Assembly (NCBI GenBank): GCA_009841105.1
Contig: VXMM01000056.1
Span: 1 to 64,000 of the forward strand
Direction: 5' to 3'
DNA: 64,000 nt
Origin: Acidimicrobiia bacterium
Lineage (GTDB): Bacteria > Actinomycetota > Acidimicrobiia > Spongiisociales > Spongiisociaceae
Part shown: positions 24,679 to 34,261 of the stretch, piece by piece
Layout: every line of letters starts with the position of its first letter
Numbering within the stretch: the stretch's first letter is position 1
Translations under genes and position numbers: made by a program
The notes under the pieces: model-generated
Told to the model about the DNA's origin: nothing
The model's input: the letters and a program-made list of their open reading frames with translations, nothing else
Databases searched by the model: none

Positions 24679-26493
24679 ATGTACAAGCACCGAACAGGCC
24701 GATGGCTGGCCGTGTTGTTGACACTGGCTGTGTTCGCCGTCGCTTGCGGCACGGACGATCCGGACGATGCCGCACCCGCAACCACGGCGGCGCCTGCGAC
24801 CACCGCCGCGCCCGCGGAGACAACCGCTACCACTGTGGTGGAGGTGGGCACGACCACCACGACCGCGGCGCCGGCGGGTGAGACCACCACGACGACCGTT
24901 GCTCCCACGACCACCACCGAGGCGATGGCCGAGCCCCTGACGGGTCGCGAGGCGACCGTGGTGATCGGCAAGAAGATGGATGGCGACACCAAGTTCGATC
25001 CGGCCCGGGCCTTCGAGGAACTGTACGTGCTCGTGCTCGGATCCGTGTACAACAACCTCGCGCAATGGGCGCAGACCGATACCGGCTACGACTACCAGAC
25101 GCTGCTTCCCGAGTTGGCCACCGAGTGGTCGTCCAACGCGGACGCTACCCAGTGGACCTTCACGCTGGATCCGAACGCCCGCTTCCACGACGGGTCACCG
25201 GTCACCTCTGACGATGTGGCGTTCTCGTTCATGCGGCTGAAGAACGTAGCTGCCACGCCGTCCTACCAGGCGGCCAACGTCGACAGCGTCGACACGCCCG
25301 ACCCTCAGACCGTGGTCGTCAACCTGGCCGCACCAGACGCGGAGTTCCCGGGCCTGACCACCGCGGCCGCTTTCAGCATCCTCAACAGCGAGTTGGTGAT
25401 GGCCAACGGCGGGGCGGCCGGGGAGGATGCCTCGGAGACCGACACGGCCGGCGAATGGCTGGCCCTGAACAGCGCCGGATCCGGTCCGTTCACCTTCGAC
25501 TTCTCCGAACCGGGCAGCCGCCTCGAGATCGTCCGCGTGGACGATTACTGGGGAGGCCCGCCCGCCGTCATGGAGCGGATCATCATGGTGAACATCCCCG
25601 AAGCCCAGTCGCGCATCGACGCGCTGGCCCGGGGCGACATCGACCTGGCGTGGACAGTAATCCCGCACCAGGCCGCTACGTTGGGAGAGGACTACACGAT
25701 CCTGCAGGCCAACACCAACCACTGGTACTACGTGATATTCACGACCGATGCGGAGAACAACAACGCATTCGTGGCCAACCCGACGGTCCAGAAGGCGCTC
25801 AAGTACGCCATCGACTACGACGGCCTCCAGCGACTCTGTCCCGGCTACACCGCCAACCGGGTGTACGGCCTGGCGCCGATGCGCCTGGGAGGCATCACGG
25901 ACGGCTACGAGCGTGACCTCGACAAGGCCAAGGAACTGCTAGCCGAGGCAGGTTATCCCGATGGCTATGACGATCCTGAGAACCCGATCCGTCTCCAGAC
26001 GTTCCAGTGGAGCGGTTTCTGCCCCGGATTCGGTGACGTGGCCCAGAAGCTGGCCGCCGACTTCGCCGACATCGGTGTCAAGACCGAGGTGCAGATCCGC
26101 GATGTGGGCGTGTTCTTCACCGACTTCCGCAAGGGCGACCTCGACATCAACGTGAGCGACTGGTTCCCAGACTTCCCATCGGCTATGAACTCGGCGGCGG
26201 TGTCGTTCGCGGACGGATTCATCAACTGGCAGCGGTCGCTTTGGCCCGACAATGCCGAGGGCTGGCCTCTGTATGACGAGATCAAGGCGGCAGGTGACGC
26301 GGCGCTGGCGTCGGTCGATCCGGCGGAGCGGTTGAGCCTGCTGAACGACGTGGAGCGGTTGAGCTTGGAAGCCAACCCGACCCACCTGATGGTCGAGATC
26401 CCCGAGTGGTACCCGCACGTCAACACGTTGACCGGCGTCTACTACCACGCCGTCCACCGGTTCGAGCCATACCGGATGGGGCGGTCCCGGTAG
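24679..26493 (+). CDS. Peptide/opine ABC transporter substrate-binding lipoprotein
   Basis: A 604-residue family 5 extracellular solute-binding protein. The signal peptide ends in a lipobox (FAVAC, Cys at about residue 23). A Thr/Ala-rich linker (TTAAPATTAAP, TTTTTVAPTTTTE) spans about 30-85 before the binding domain. Domain hallmarks are PELATEWSSN, WTFTLDPNARFHDGSPVTSDDVAFSF and AAGSGPFTFDF. It captures di/oligopeptides or related solutes outside the cell. First gene of a five-gene importer operon; ATG is preceded by GGGAGGGAGG. A stem-loop separates it from the permease genes. Confidence 0.92.
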   Translation: MYKHRTGRWLAVLLTLAVFAVACGTDDPDDAAPATTAAPATTAAPAETTATTVVEVGTTTTTAAPAGETTTTTVAPTTTTEAMAEPLTGREATVVIGKKMDGDTKFDPARAFEELYVLVLGSVYNNLAQWAQTDTGYDYQTLLPELATEWSSNADATQWTFTLDPNARFHDGSPVTSDDVAFSFMRLKNVAATPSYQAANVDSVDTPDPQTVVVNLAAPDAEFPGLTTAAAFSILNSELVMANGGAAGEDASETDTAGEWLALNSAGSGPFTFDFSEPGSRLEIVRVDDYWGGPPAVMERIIMVNIPEAQSRIDALARGDIDLAWTVIPHQAATLGEDYTILQANTNHWYYVIFTTDAENNNAFVANPTVQKALKYAIDYDGLQRLCPGYTANRVYGLAPMRLGGITDGYERDLDKAKELLAEAGYPDGYDDPENPIRLQTFQWSGFCPGFGDVAQKLAADFADIGVKTEVQIRDVGVFFTDFRKGDLDINVSDWFPDFPSAMNSAAVSFADGFINWQRSLWPDNAEGWPLYDEIKAAGDAALASVDPAERLSLLNDVERLSLEANPTHLMVEIPEWYPHVNTLTGVYYHAVHRFEPYRMGRSR

Positions 26494-26522
26494 TCGAGGT
26501 CTCGCGGGAGACCGCACAATCC

Positions 26523-26554
26523 ATCGGGGGGCGGCCGGCCGGTCGCCCCCCGAT
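26523..26554 (+). terminator. Stem-loop between binding protein and permease genes
   Basis: ATCGGGGGGCG (26523-26533) and CGCCCCCCGAT (26544-26554) are perfectly complementary, loop of 10 nt. Lies 30 bp after the binding-protein stop and 42 bp before the permease start. Probably a partial terminator or 3' stabiliser that raises binding-protein mRNA relative to the downstream genes. Confidence 0.6.
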
Positions 26555-26596
26555 CCCCATCTCGTACGACTGAAGCCATGACCCGGAGGAGTTGAC

Positions 26597-27634
26597 ATGC
26601 GCTGGTTCGTACTGCGGCGCCTGGCCTTGGCTCCGCTCGTGCTGCTGGGTATGACATGCATCACCTTCTTCGTATCCCAACTGATCCCCATCGACCCTGT
26701 CGCCGCCTACCTGGGGGGTCGGGGCGCCGCCCAATCCGACGCGGCGGAACAGGCCATCATCGACGCCCTCAACGCCCGCTGGGGATGGGACAAACCGATC
26801 CCGGAGCGCTACTGGATCTACCTGACCAACCTGGCACAGGGTGACATGGGCGAGTCGAGCCACTCGGCCCGTGCGGTCAGCACCGACCTCGCCAACGTGC
26901 TGCCCCCCACCATCGAGTTGGTGGTGGCAGCCTTGATGGTCGCCCTCGTCTTCGGCATCCCGCTCGGCGTGTTCGCGGCGGCGCGCCGGGGAGGCGCCTG
27001 GGACGCGTTCTTCAAGGTGGTCTCCACCCTGGCCATCTCCGTACCGGTGTTCTGGCTGGCGATAGTCGGGTTCACGGTGTTCTACGGGCGGCTGGGGTGG
27101 GCAGCCGGGCCCGGACAGCTGGACATCTTCACCCGCCCGCCGCCCGACGTGACCGGGATGGTGACCGTCGACTCCATCCTGGCCCGCCGATGGGACGCCC
27201 TGTTCGATACCCTGCACCACTTGGCGTTCCCGGCCCTGGTGCTGGGTCTGGTGATCGGCTTCTACTTCGCTCGTGTGGTCCGTTCGGAGATGGTCGACGC
27301 CCTGGAGTCGGACTACGTCCGTACCGCCCGCGGCAAGGGCCTGCGCCGTCGTCTGGTCCTATACCGCCATGCTTTTCGCAACGCGGTCATCCCGGTGATC
27401 ACCCTGTCGGGGCTTGCCTTCGGTTCGCTGCTCACCGGGATCATCGTGGTCGAGCGCGTGGTGGGCTGGCCCGGACTCGGCTCGTACGCCTTCACGGCGG
27501 CCACGCGCCTGGACCTCAACGCCCTCTCCGGCGTGGTGCTGGTGATCAGCCTCGCCTACGTACTGGCCAACCTGGCGGTCGACCTCCTGTACACGGTGGC
27601 CGATCCGCGGGTACGCGACGGGATGAGTTCGTGA
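26597..27634 (+). CDS. Peptide-type ABC transporter permease (DppB-like)
   Basis: A 345-residue inner-membrane permease with about six helices. It starts MRWFVLRRLALAPLVLLGMTCITFF, typical of DppB/OppB. The EAA-type loop that contacts the ATPase is ALESDYVRTARGKGLRRRLVLYRHAFRNA. ATG preceded by GGAGG. The stop overlaps the next permease by GTGA. Forms the membrane channel with the following gene's product. Confidence 0.93.
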   Translation: MRWFVLRRLALAPLVLLGMTCITFFVSQLIPIDPVAAYLGGRGAAQSDAAEQAIIDALNARWGWDKPIPERYWIYLTNLAQGDMGESSHSARAVSTDLANVLPPTIELVVAALMVALVFGIPLGVFAAARRGGAWDAFFKVVSTLAISVPVFWLAIVGFTVFYGRLGWAAGPGQLDIFTRPPPDVTGMVTVDSILARRWDALFDTLHHLAFPALVLGLVIGFYFARVVRSEMVDALESDYVRTARGKGLRRRLVLYRHAFRNAVIPVITLSGLAFGSLLTGIIVVERVVGWPGLGSYAFTAATRLDLNALSGVVLVISLAYVLANLAVDLLYTVADPRVRDGMSS

Positions 27635-28509
27635 CCTTGGGCCGGCTGCGCCGCCTGGAGGAGGCGGTAGCACCCACCCGCCTCTCCACGACCCTGGAGT
27701 CCCTCCGGCCCCGCACCTTCCTCGAGTTCTACGGCGTGGCGGTGATCGTGGTGATAGTGGCTGCTATCGCCGCCGCACCGCTCATCGCCCCCGATCCGCT
27801 CGCCCAGGACCTGACGTCGTCCCTGGCCGGTTCGAGTGCCGAACACTGGCTGGGCACCGACAACCTGGGCCGCGACCTGTGGGCGCGGATCCTCTACGGG
27901 GGCCGCGTGTCGGTGGTGATCGGCGTCTTCGTCCTCCTGACGGCAGGCGCCGTCGGCGTGCTCTACGGCGCGGTGTCCGGATATGCCGGTGGCATGGTCG
28001 ACGCGGTGATGATGCGGATCGTCGACATCTTCCTGTCGTTCCCCTCGATCATGCTGGCCCTGCTCATCTCCGCAGCGCTGGGACCCACCATCCGCAACGT
28101 CATCATCGCCATCGCGGCAGCCTGGTGGCCGGTCTACGCCCGGCTGATCCGGGGCCAGGTCATCGTGGTGAAAGAACGTGAGTTCGTGACCGCCTCCAGG
28201 GCGTTGGGAGCGGGGCCGATGCGGAACCTGCTGCTTACGGTCCTGCCCAACAGCTTCGGGGTGATGAAGACGATCTTCGTCCTCGACATCGGCTACGCCA
28301 TCCTGGCCGGCTCCACGCTCGGCTTCCTGGGCCTCGGCGTCTCGGCACCGACCCCCGAGTGGGGGTACATGATCCGCGAGGCTCTCCAGTACCCCACCCA
28401 CTGGTGGTTCATCCTCAGCCCCGGCCTCGCTCTCATGCTGTTCGTATCGGCCATCAACTTCGCCGGGGGTATCGTGACCCGGTCGGTCCATGAAGACCCC
28501 GGTCGCTGA
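27631..28509 (+). CDS. Peptide-type ABC transporter permease (DppC-like)
   Basis: A 292-residue permease. The N-terminal soluble part is followed by APLIAPDPLAQDL and the LGTDNLGRDLWARILYGGR motif characteristic of DppC. The EAA loop reads VKEREFVTASRALGAGPMRNLL. The C-terminal segment resembles PEWGYMIREAL of this family. GTG at 27631 in a GTGA overlap; the frame is open upstream but upstream residues are not family-like. Overlaps the next ATPase gene by 20 bp. Confidence 0.93.
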   Translation: MTLGRLRRLEEAVAPTRLSTTLESLRPRTFLEFYGVAVIVVIVAAIAAAPLIAPDPLAQDLTSSLAGSSAEHWLGTDNLGRDLWARILYGGRVSVVIGVFVLLTAGAVGVLYGAVSGYAGGMVDAVMMRIVDIFLSFPSIMLALLISAALGPTIRNVIIAIAAAWWPVYARLIRGQVIVVKEREFVTASRALGAGPMRNLLLTVLPNSFGVMKTIFVLDIGYAILAGSTLGFLGLGVSAPTPEWGYMIREALQYPTHWWFILSPGLALMLFVSAINFAGGIVTRSVHEDPGR

Positions 28510-29617
28510 GTCCCGCTCCGAGGCCGCCTCTCCCGGTCCGGACCGACCCGTGCTGTCGGTGAGGGATCTGGACGTCACCTTCCGGGCGAGGTCGCCGGTA
28601 CTGGCGGTGCGAGGGGTCTCGTACGACCTGGCGGCAGGCGAACACGTCGGCCTGGTCGGTGAGAGCGGATCGGGCAAGAGCGCCGGCGCGCTGGCACTGG
28701 TGCGGCTACTACCCGACTATGCCGATGTGTCCGGGACGGTGATGCTGGACGGCGCCGATCTGTTGCGGCTCAACGAGCGCGAACTGAGGGCCGTACGGGG
28801 TGACCAGGTGGGGATCGTCTACCAGGATCCCTTCAGTTCCCTGAACCCGGTGCTTACGATCGGCAAACAGCTCACCGAGGTACTGAGCAAGCACAAGGGT
28901 CTCCGGGCGAGGGCGGCGCGCCGGGAGGCGGCCCGGCTGCTGGAAACCGTGGGAGTTCCCAACGCCGAGGAGCGCATCTCCGACCACCCCCACCAGTTCT
29001 CCGGAGGCATGCGGCAGCGCGCCGTCATAGCCATGGCGGTGGCGCCCCGGCCGGCCCTCCTGATCGCTGACGAACCCACGACCGCCCTCGATGTCACGGT
29101 TCAGGCGCAGATCCTCGAGCTGCTGCAGGAACTGACGTCGGAGCATGGAACCACCATGCTCCTGATCACCCACGACCTGGGCGTGGTGGCCGGGGTGACG
29201 CAGCGGCTGATGGTCATGTACGGCGGCCGGATAGTGGAGGCCTCGACCACCGAGGACGTGTTCGCCCGGCCGGCGCATCCGTACACGGTGGCCCTTCACC
29301 GGTCCCTGCCGCGGATCGACGCCCGCCAGGAACGGCTCGTGACGATCGAGGGCCAGCCTCCCGACCCGACCCGTCCGATTGAGGGATGCCCGTTCGCTCC
29401 CCGATGTCCGTCCCGGATCGATCGATGCACGGTCGAGAACCCGCCCCTCATGACGCTCCCCACGGCGCGGCGCGCTACCACCGCGGGTTGGGAGCTGCCG
29501 ACGATCAGTGAACGGGACGGCAACCCGGTTCCGGGACCGGCCAGCCCGCACCTCACCGCCTGCTGGAACCCTCCGCTACCTGAGGCGCGCTCGGCAGGCG
29601 CGGGAGGCGCCGGATGA
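28490..29617 (+). CDS. Peptide-type ABC transporter ATPase (DppD-like)
   Basis: A 375-residue ABC ATPase. Walker [12 protein letters not shown]-loop [11 protein letters not shown], signature [16 protein letters not shown], Walker [13 protein letters not shown]. The C-terminal oligopeptide/dipeptide extension shows the Cys-containing [15 protein letters not shown] motif usual in DppD, which may bind an iron-sulfur cluster. About 60 extra residues at the C-terminus, including [14 protein letters not shown], are typical. Energises import with the next gene's product. Confidence 0.94.
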   Translation: MKTPVAESRSEAASPGPDRPVLSVRDLDVTFRARSPVLAVRGVSYDLAAGEHVGLVGESGSGKSAGALALVRLLPDYADVSGTVMLDGADLLRLNERELRAVRGDQVGIVYQDPFSSLNPVLTIGKQLTEVLSKHKGLRARAARREAARLLETVGVPNAEERISDHPHQFSGGMRQRAVIAMAVAPRPALLIADEPTTALDVTVQAQILELLQELTSEHGTTMLLITHDLGVVAGVTQRLMVMYGGRIVEASTTEDVFARPAHPYTVALHRSLPRIDARQERLVTIEGQPPDPTRPIEGCPFAPRCPSRIDRCTVENPPLMTLPTARRATTAGWELPTISERDGNPVPGPASPHLTACWNPPLPEARSAGAGGAG

Positions 29618-30678
29618 GCGCGGGAAGCCATGACGCCAAGGCGCTCGTGGAGGTGGAGGATCTGCGGGTCTGGTTCCCCACCCGGCGGGCCCCTACCGCC
29701 GAACGGCGCGGCTACATCAAGGCCGTGGACGGGGTGGCGTTCACCGTCCGGCAAGGTGAGACGCTCGGGTTGGTGGGCGAGTCGGGATGCGGCAAGACCA
29801 CCACGGCACGGGCGATCCTCAAGCTCCTGGAACCCACCGAGGGACGGATCATGTTCGACGGCGTAGACCTGTCAACAGTCTCCGGACGGGATCTCCGGCT
29901 GCTGCGGCGCCGGATGCAGCCTGTTTTCCAGGACCCGTTCGCCAGCCTCAACCCCAAGCGGACCGTGGCCCGGATCGTGGCGGAGCCGCTGGCCATCCAC
30001 CGGCAGGGAACCCGCGCGCAGCGCCGGGAACGGGTTGCCGAGCTGCTGGACACGGTCGGGCTCCCGCCGGACGCGGCCGGTCGGTTCCCGCACGCCTTCA
30101 GCGGGGGCCAGCGGCAACGCATCGCCATCGCCCGCGCTATGGCTCTACGCCCCGACCTGATTGTGGCCGACGAGCCGGTCAGCTCACTGGACGTGAGCAT
30201 CCGCGCCCAGATCCTGAACCTCATGAGCGATCTCCAGCAGGAGTTCCGGCTGACCTACGTGGTGATCGCCCACGACCTTGCCCTGGTCCGGCAGGTGACC
30301 GACCGGGTGGCGGTCATGTACCTGGGGAACATCGTGGAACTCCGGTCCACCGAAGACCTCTACCGGCGACCCCTTCACCCCTATACGGTGGCACTTCTCT
30401 CCGCAGTGCCGATCCCGGACACCGAGGCAGAGGCCACCCGCCAACGTATCGTGCTGGAAGGGGACGTGCCGAGCCCGGCCGACCCGCCCTCCGGTTGCCG
30501 GTTCCATACCCGCTGCTGGCTGCGACGGAAGCTCGACAACCCCGACATCTGCTCCGGCGAGACCCCACCCCTGACTCCGATCGAAGACGGCGGCGGTGCG
30601 GTGGCCTGCCATTTCCCGGATGAGGTACGGACCTCCTCCGAACGGCGCGAGACCCTGGTGACGATTGGAAGTCGCTAA
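29614..30678 (+). CDS. Peptide-type ABC transporter ATPase (DppF-like)
   Basis: A 354-residue second ATPase of the importer. Walker [13 protein letters not shown]-loop [10 protein letters not shown], signature [16 protein letters not shown], Walker [13 protein letters not shown]. The C-terminal extension has the Cys pattern of DppF ([11 protein letters not shown]...C). It overlaps the upstream gene by ATGA and is the last gene of the operon. The next gene is on the opposite strand 80 bp on. Confidence 0.94.
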   Translation: MSAGSHDAKALVEVEDLRVWFPTRRAPTAERRGYIKAVDGVAFTVRQGETLGLVGESGCGKTTTARAILKLLEPTEGRIMFDGVDLSTVSGRDLRLLRRRMQPVFQDPFASLNPKRTVARIVAEPLAIHRQGTRAQRRERVAELLDTVGLPPDAAGRFPHAFSGGQRQRIAIARAMALRPDLIVADEPVSSLDVSIRAQILNLMSDLQQEFRLTYVVIAHDLALVRQVTDRVAVMYLGNIVELRSTEDLYRRPLHPYTVALLSAVPIPDTEAEATRQRIVLEGDVPSPADPPSGCRFHTRCWLRRKLDNPDICSGETPPLTPIEDGGGAVACHFPDEVRTSSERRETLVTIGSR

Positions 30679-30758
30679 CCGGCAGAACGCTATCCCCCCA
30701 TGGGGTGTCCGGACCGGCCGGAAACCCTAACTACCGGCCTTCCTCGGCAACCCCCGAC

Positions 30759-31502
30759 CTATCCCAGCATCTCTCCCCGATCCACCACGGCGACGTGGCC
30801 GGTGATGGAATCGTTGGCGACGATCCCCATCAGGCAATCCACGACATCCTCCAACGGCGCCAGTGGTAAGGCGCCGGACCGGATCTCAGCAGCGCGCTCG
30901 GGCGGTAGGTAGCGATCCAGCCAGCCTGTGGCCATCCATCCCGGTGCGACGGCGTTGACCTGGACGGCGGGCGCCAGCGCTCGGGCCAGGCACGTGGTCA
31001 GCGAGACCAGCGCCGCCTTGGACACGACATAGGGGATGGAGCTACCGGTACTGGTGAAGGCCGAGTTCGTGGCGATGTTGACGATCTTGCCGGCGCTCCG
31101 GGACACCATCCCCGGCGCCACCGCCTGCGAGCAGAGGAAGGCGCCCGTGAGGTTGACATCCAGGATGCGCCTCCATTGCTCCTCGGTAATGGCGTCAATG
31201 TCAGAGAAGGGGATGTACCGAGTGATCCCGGCATTGTTGACCAGGACGTCCACCGGTCCCAACCGCTCCTCCACCGAAGCCACCATCAAGGAGACCGCGG
31301 AACCGTCGGTGATGTCGGCCTGGACCGCCAGGGCGGTCCCTCCGCGGTGGCTGATCTGCCGGGCGACTCGCTCCGCCTCCTGGCGCGACCTCGAGTAGTT
31401 CACGGCTACCGAGGCGCCGGCCCTGTCCAGCGCGAGGGACGTCGCTCGACCGAGACCGGTGCCCCCGCCCGTTACCAGCGCCACCCGCCCGTCCAAGTCC
31501 AC
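30759..31502 (-). CDS. Short-chain dehydrogenase/reductase
   Basis: A 247-residue NAD(P)-dependent oxidoreductase. The Rossmann Gly motif is TGGGTGLGRATSLAL; NNAG follows; the catalytic triad is Ser (NSAFTSTGSS), Tyr and Lys (YVVSKAAL). The motif VNAVAPGWM is typical. GTG at 31500-31502 is best spaced from the GGGGG ribosome-binding site; GTG 3 bp upstream is possible. Starts 10 bp after the class V aminotransferase gene, so the three minus-strand genes 34241-30759 form an operon. It could reduce the aldehyde or ketone product of the adjacent ThDP enzyme. Confidence 0.9.
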   Translation of the reverse strand: MDLDGRVALVTGGGTGLGRATSLALDRAGASVAVNYSRSRQEAERVARQISHRGGTALAVQADITDGSAVSLMVASVEERLGPVDVLVNNAGITRYIPFSDIDAITEEQWRRILDVNLTGAFLCSQAVAPGMVSRSAGKIVNIATNSAFTSTGSSIPYVVSKAALVSLTTCLARALAPAVQVNAVAPGWMATGWLDRYLPPERAAEIRSGALPLAPLEDVVDCLMGIVANDSITGHVAVVDRGEMLG

Positions 31503-31512
31503 CACCGACCCC

Positions 31513-32670
31513 CTAAAGCCTGTGCAGAACGTCGCGCCGGTACGCGTCGATGCCCTCGAGGAGACGGTCCACGTCGCCGGGAGTGTTGTAGAGGTGGGGA
31601 TCGGCCCGGACCCGGTCGTCCTCGGGGTATCCCCACGCGTCCACACCCAGCCTCCGCAGATGGCGGCACAACGACACTGCACCGTCGAAGTGGAAGGCCA
31701 CCACCCCACCCCGCTCGGCCGGGCTCGCGGGAGTCAGCACGCGTATCCCCCGCTCGGTCAACCCGTCGATCATCTGCCCGGTCAGTTCCAGCACATGCCG
31801 TTCGATGTCCGGTATGCCCGCCTCGAGAATGATGTCCAACCCCCTACGGGCTGCCGCGATGCCCGCCAGATCCGCAAGACCGATCTCGTGGCGCACCGCA
31901 CCGGGACGGTACGAGAGGTTGCCGGGCTCGTCCGGCCCGCCGTCCCGGTAGGCGCCCACGTAGCCGACGTGGGGCGGCGCCAGGGACTCGATGTGGTCCC
32001 GGCGCGCGTAGAGGTATCCCAGCCCGGGCGGACCGAGTAGCCACTTCATCAGCGTGCCGCTGATGAAGTCGACTCCGGCAGCCTCGGCATCGACGGGAAC
32101 GGCGCCCGCCGACTGGGCAGCGTCGACGATGAGATAGCCACCACGACTGCGGGTGAGTCCGGCGAGTTCGCGGAGGTCGTGGCGGAAGCCGGTACGGGGG
32201 TCCACATGAGAGACGAGCACCGCGATAGTGTCCCCGTCCACGAGGCCTTCGATCCCAGCCATCCAGGTGGAGGGTGGTCCATCGGGAACCGAGCGGACCT
32301 CGACCGGGCGGCGGTCGGGCAGCAGCCAGGGCCAGACGGCGCTCGGGTGGGAGGTCGGGTCGGTGACGATGTTGGCGCCGGGGGGCGGTTCGATCATCTG
32401 AACTGCGAGGTTGGAACCGCGCGAGGTGTTGTCGACGATGGCCACCTCGCCGGAGTCTGCGCCCAGGACGGTTGCGAGGCGGTCCTTGAGGATCCGCCAC
32501 TCGTCGAAGTAGCGGGCGCGGTGGTAGGCGGGGTCGAACATCCATCGGTCGGCCCACCGGTCGAGAGCCGCCTTGACCGGAATCGCCGCCGGGGCTAGGC
32601 CTCCTGCGAACAGATAGGCGCGGGTCTCGGTGATCGGGAACAGGGGCCGGTATCGCTCGCTCAGGACCAT
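31513..32670 (-). CDS. Class V aminotransferase-fold PLP enzyme
   Basis: A 385-residue PLP enzyme related to cysteine desulfurases, isopenicillin epimerases and kynureninases. The PLP-binding Lys is in ISGTLMKWLLGPPGLGYLY; the Asp contacting the pyridine N is in YLIVDAAQSAGAVPVD; NTSRGSNLAVQMI contributes phosphate contacts. ATG overlaps the ThDP enzyme's end by 10 bp. The lack of a desulfurase-type active-site Cys loop with an obvious LRxGT context argues against a NifS role. Probably part of the same catabolic step set as its two operon neighbours; the substrate is unknown. Confidence 0.85.
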   Translation of the reverse strand: MVLSERYRPLFPITETRAYLFAGGLAPAAIPVKAALDRWADRWMFDPAYHRARYFDEWRILKDRLATVLGADSGEVAIVDNTSRGSNLAVQMIEPPPGANIVTDPTSHPSAVWPWLLPDRRPVEVRSVPDGPPSTWMAGIEGLVDGDTIAVLVSHVDPRTGFRHDLRELAGLTRSRGGYLIVDAAQSAGAVPVDAEAAGVDFISGTLMKWLLGPPGLGYLYARRDHIESLAPPHVGYVGAYRDGGPDEPGNLSYRPGAVRHEIGLADLAGIAAARRGLDIILEAGIPDIERHVLELTGQMIDGLTERGIRVLTPASPAERGGVVAFHFDGAVSLCRHLRRLGVDAWGYPEDDRVRADPHLYNTPGDVDRLLEGIDAYRRDVLHRL

Positions 32671-34241
32671 GCGGGCACTTCCACCAGAGTCGGACGGTCC
32701 GCGGCGAGGGCGGACTCTACGGCGACCGCCAAGTCCTCGGGCTCGTCCGCCCGCGCATATGCCGCACCGTAGGCCGCGGCCAGCGTTGCCAGGTCCGGAA
32801 CATGCAGGTCGGTCGCCATCGGTTCGAACCCGCGCTCCAGCATCAGGCGGTGTATCTCCCCGAAGGCCCGGTCGTTCCAGATCACGAACGGTATCGGAAG
32901 GCGGTGCTGGGCCGCCACCATCAGTTCGGACATGGTGAACATGAAACCGCCGTCCCCGACCAGGGCCGCCACCGGGAGCTCGGGACAGGCGATCTTGGCG
33001 CCGATGGCCGCCGGCAGGGCGTAGCCGAGGGTGGCGAGGCCGGACGGGTTCATCCAGGTCCGCGGTCCGGGCAGGTCGTAGTAGGGGAAGGCCCCGAAAC
33101 CGGCCACCATGGCCACGTCGAGCGAGAGGATGGACTCGTCGGGCATGGCTTGGCGGAGGGCGCTGATCCATGGCTGGTACGGGTGCCCCAGTACCGACGC
33201 CTCATCGTGGGCGGCCGCCCTTACCCCGGCGGCGCGGCGCCGACCATGCCTGGACTCCGGGCGTGCGGCGCCCACCATGAAGGTGACCGCGGCGCGGGCG
33301 TCCCCCACGAGCGCCAGGTCCACCTGGTGGTTGACCCCGATCTGGCCGGGGTCGATGTCAACCTGGATCAGCTTCCCGCCCAGCCGCAACGGCCCGATCC
33401 AGAAGTCGGCGGGGCTTAGCTCCGTCCCCACAGCGAGAACAACGTCGCACTTCTCCAGGAAGCGGGCCGCCGACCGGTAGAAGGCCAGCGAGGCGGCCAG
33501 GTCGTGACCGGTCGGAATGACCCCCTTGCCGTTCAGCGTGGTCACCACCGGGGCGTCAATCTGGTCGGCTAGCAGGACGATCTCCTCGGCTGCCCCGATT
33601 GCCCCGCCTCCCACGAGCATGCCGGGTCGCTCGGCTGACTCGAGAAGCGCTACCGCCTTGCGGAGCCCTTCTTCGTCAGGCGCCGGTGGATCGTCTTCGG
33701 GAGGCGGCGGGACCACTGCCGCCGTCGCCATCTCCTGCACGTCAACCGGGATGGCCAGGCATGCCGGGCGAGGCCGGCCCGTGCGGAACCGCCGGAAGGC
33801 TTCGTGGACGGCATCAGCGATCCTGCCGGGCGCCAGGATCAGATCTGATCGGTCGGTAATGCCTTCCAGGACCTGCTCCTGGGAACGGAGTTCGTGCGAG
33901 TGGCCCCGACCGCGTCCGATGTCCTCGCTCGGGATATGGGAAGTGATGCAAAGCACCGGAATGGAATCCGAGTAGGCCTCGGCGATGGCCGTGGCCGCGT
34001 TGGTGACTCCCGGACCGGTCGTGATCAGACACACTCCCGGCTGCCCGGTGGCCCGGGCGTACCCGTCCGCCATAAAGGCGGCACCCTGCTCGTGGCTGGT
34101 CGTCACGTGTTCGATGCCGGTGGTTTGCCCGAGCGCCCGGTAGAACTCCAGGGTATGCGTGCTGGGAATGCCGAACACATGGCGAATGCCGTTGACCCGG
34201 AGCGACTCGATCAATACCTCGGCGCCGGTCATCTCAGGCAC
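32661..34241 (-). CDS. Thiamine diphosphate-dependent enzyme (acetolactate synthase/benzoylformate decarboxylase superfamily)
   Basis: A 526-residue three-domain ThDP enzyme. The catalytic Glu is in TTSHEQGAAFMADGYARATG. The central domain shows VLAVGTELSPADFW. The ThDP/Mg motif is VGDGGFMFTMSELMVAA...VIWNDRAFGEI. No FAD-binding hallmark or regulatory subunit is nearby, so biosynthetic acetolactate synthase is unlikely; a 2-oxo-acid decarboxylase or carboligase is more likely. It starts only 20 bp from the divergent deacylase gene at 34262, so both promoters overlap. First gene of a three-gene minus-strand operon. Confidence 0.9.
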   Translation of the reverse strand: MPEMTGAEVLIESLRVNGIRHVFGIPSTHTLEFYRALGQTTGIEHVTTSHEQGAAFMADGYARATGQPGVCLITTGPGVTNAATAIAEAYSDSIPVLCITSHIPSEDIGRGRGHSHELRSQEQVLEGITDRSDLILAPGRIADAVHEAFRRFRTGRPRPACLAIPVDVQEMATAAVVPPPPEDDPPAPDEEGLRKAVALLESAERPGMLVGGGAIGAAEEIVLLADQIDAPVVTTLNGKGVIPTGHDLAASLAFYRSAARFLEKCDVVLAVGTELSPADFWIGPLRLGGKLIQVDIDPGQIGVNHQVDLALVGDARAAVTFMVGAARPESRHGRRRAAGVRAAAHDEASVLGHPYQPWISALRQAMPDESILSLDVAMVAGFGAFPYYDLPGPRTWMNPSGLATLGYALPAAIGAKIACPELPVAALVGDGGFMFTMSELMVAAQHRLPIPFVIWNDRAFGEIHRLMLERGFEPMATDLHVPDLATLAAAYGAAYARADEPEDLAVAVESALAADRPTLVEVPAWS

Positions 34242-34261
34242 CCCCCGGGTAGGCTCGGCAC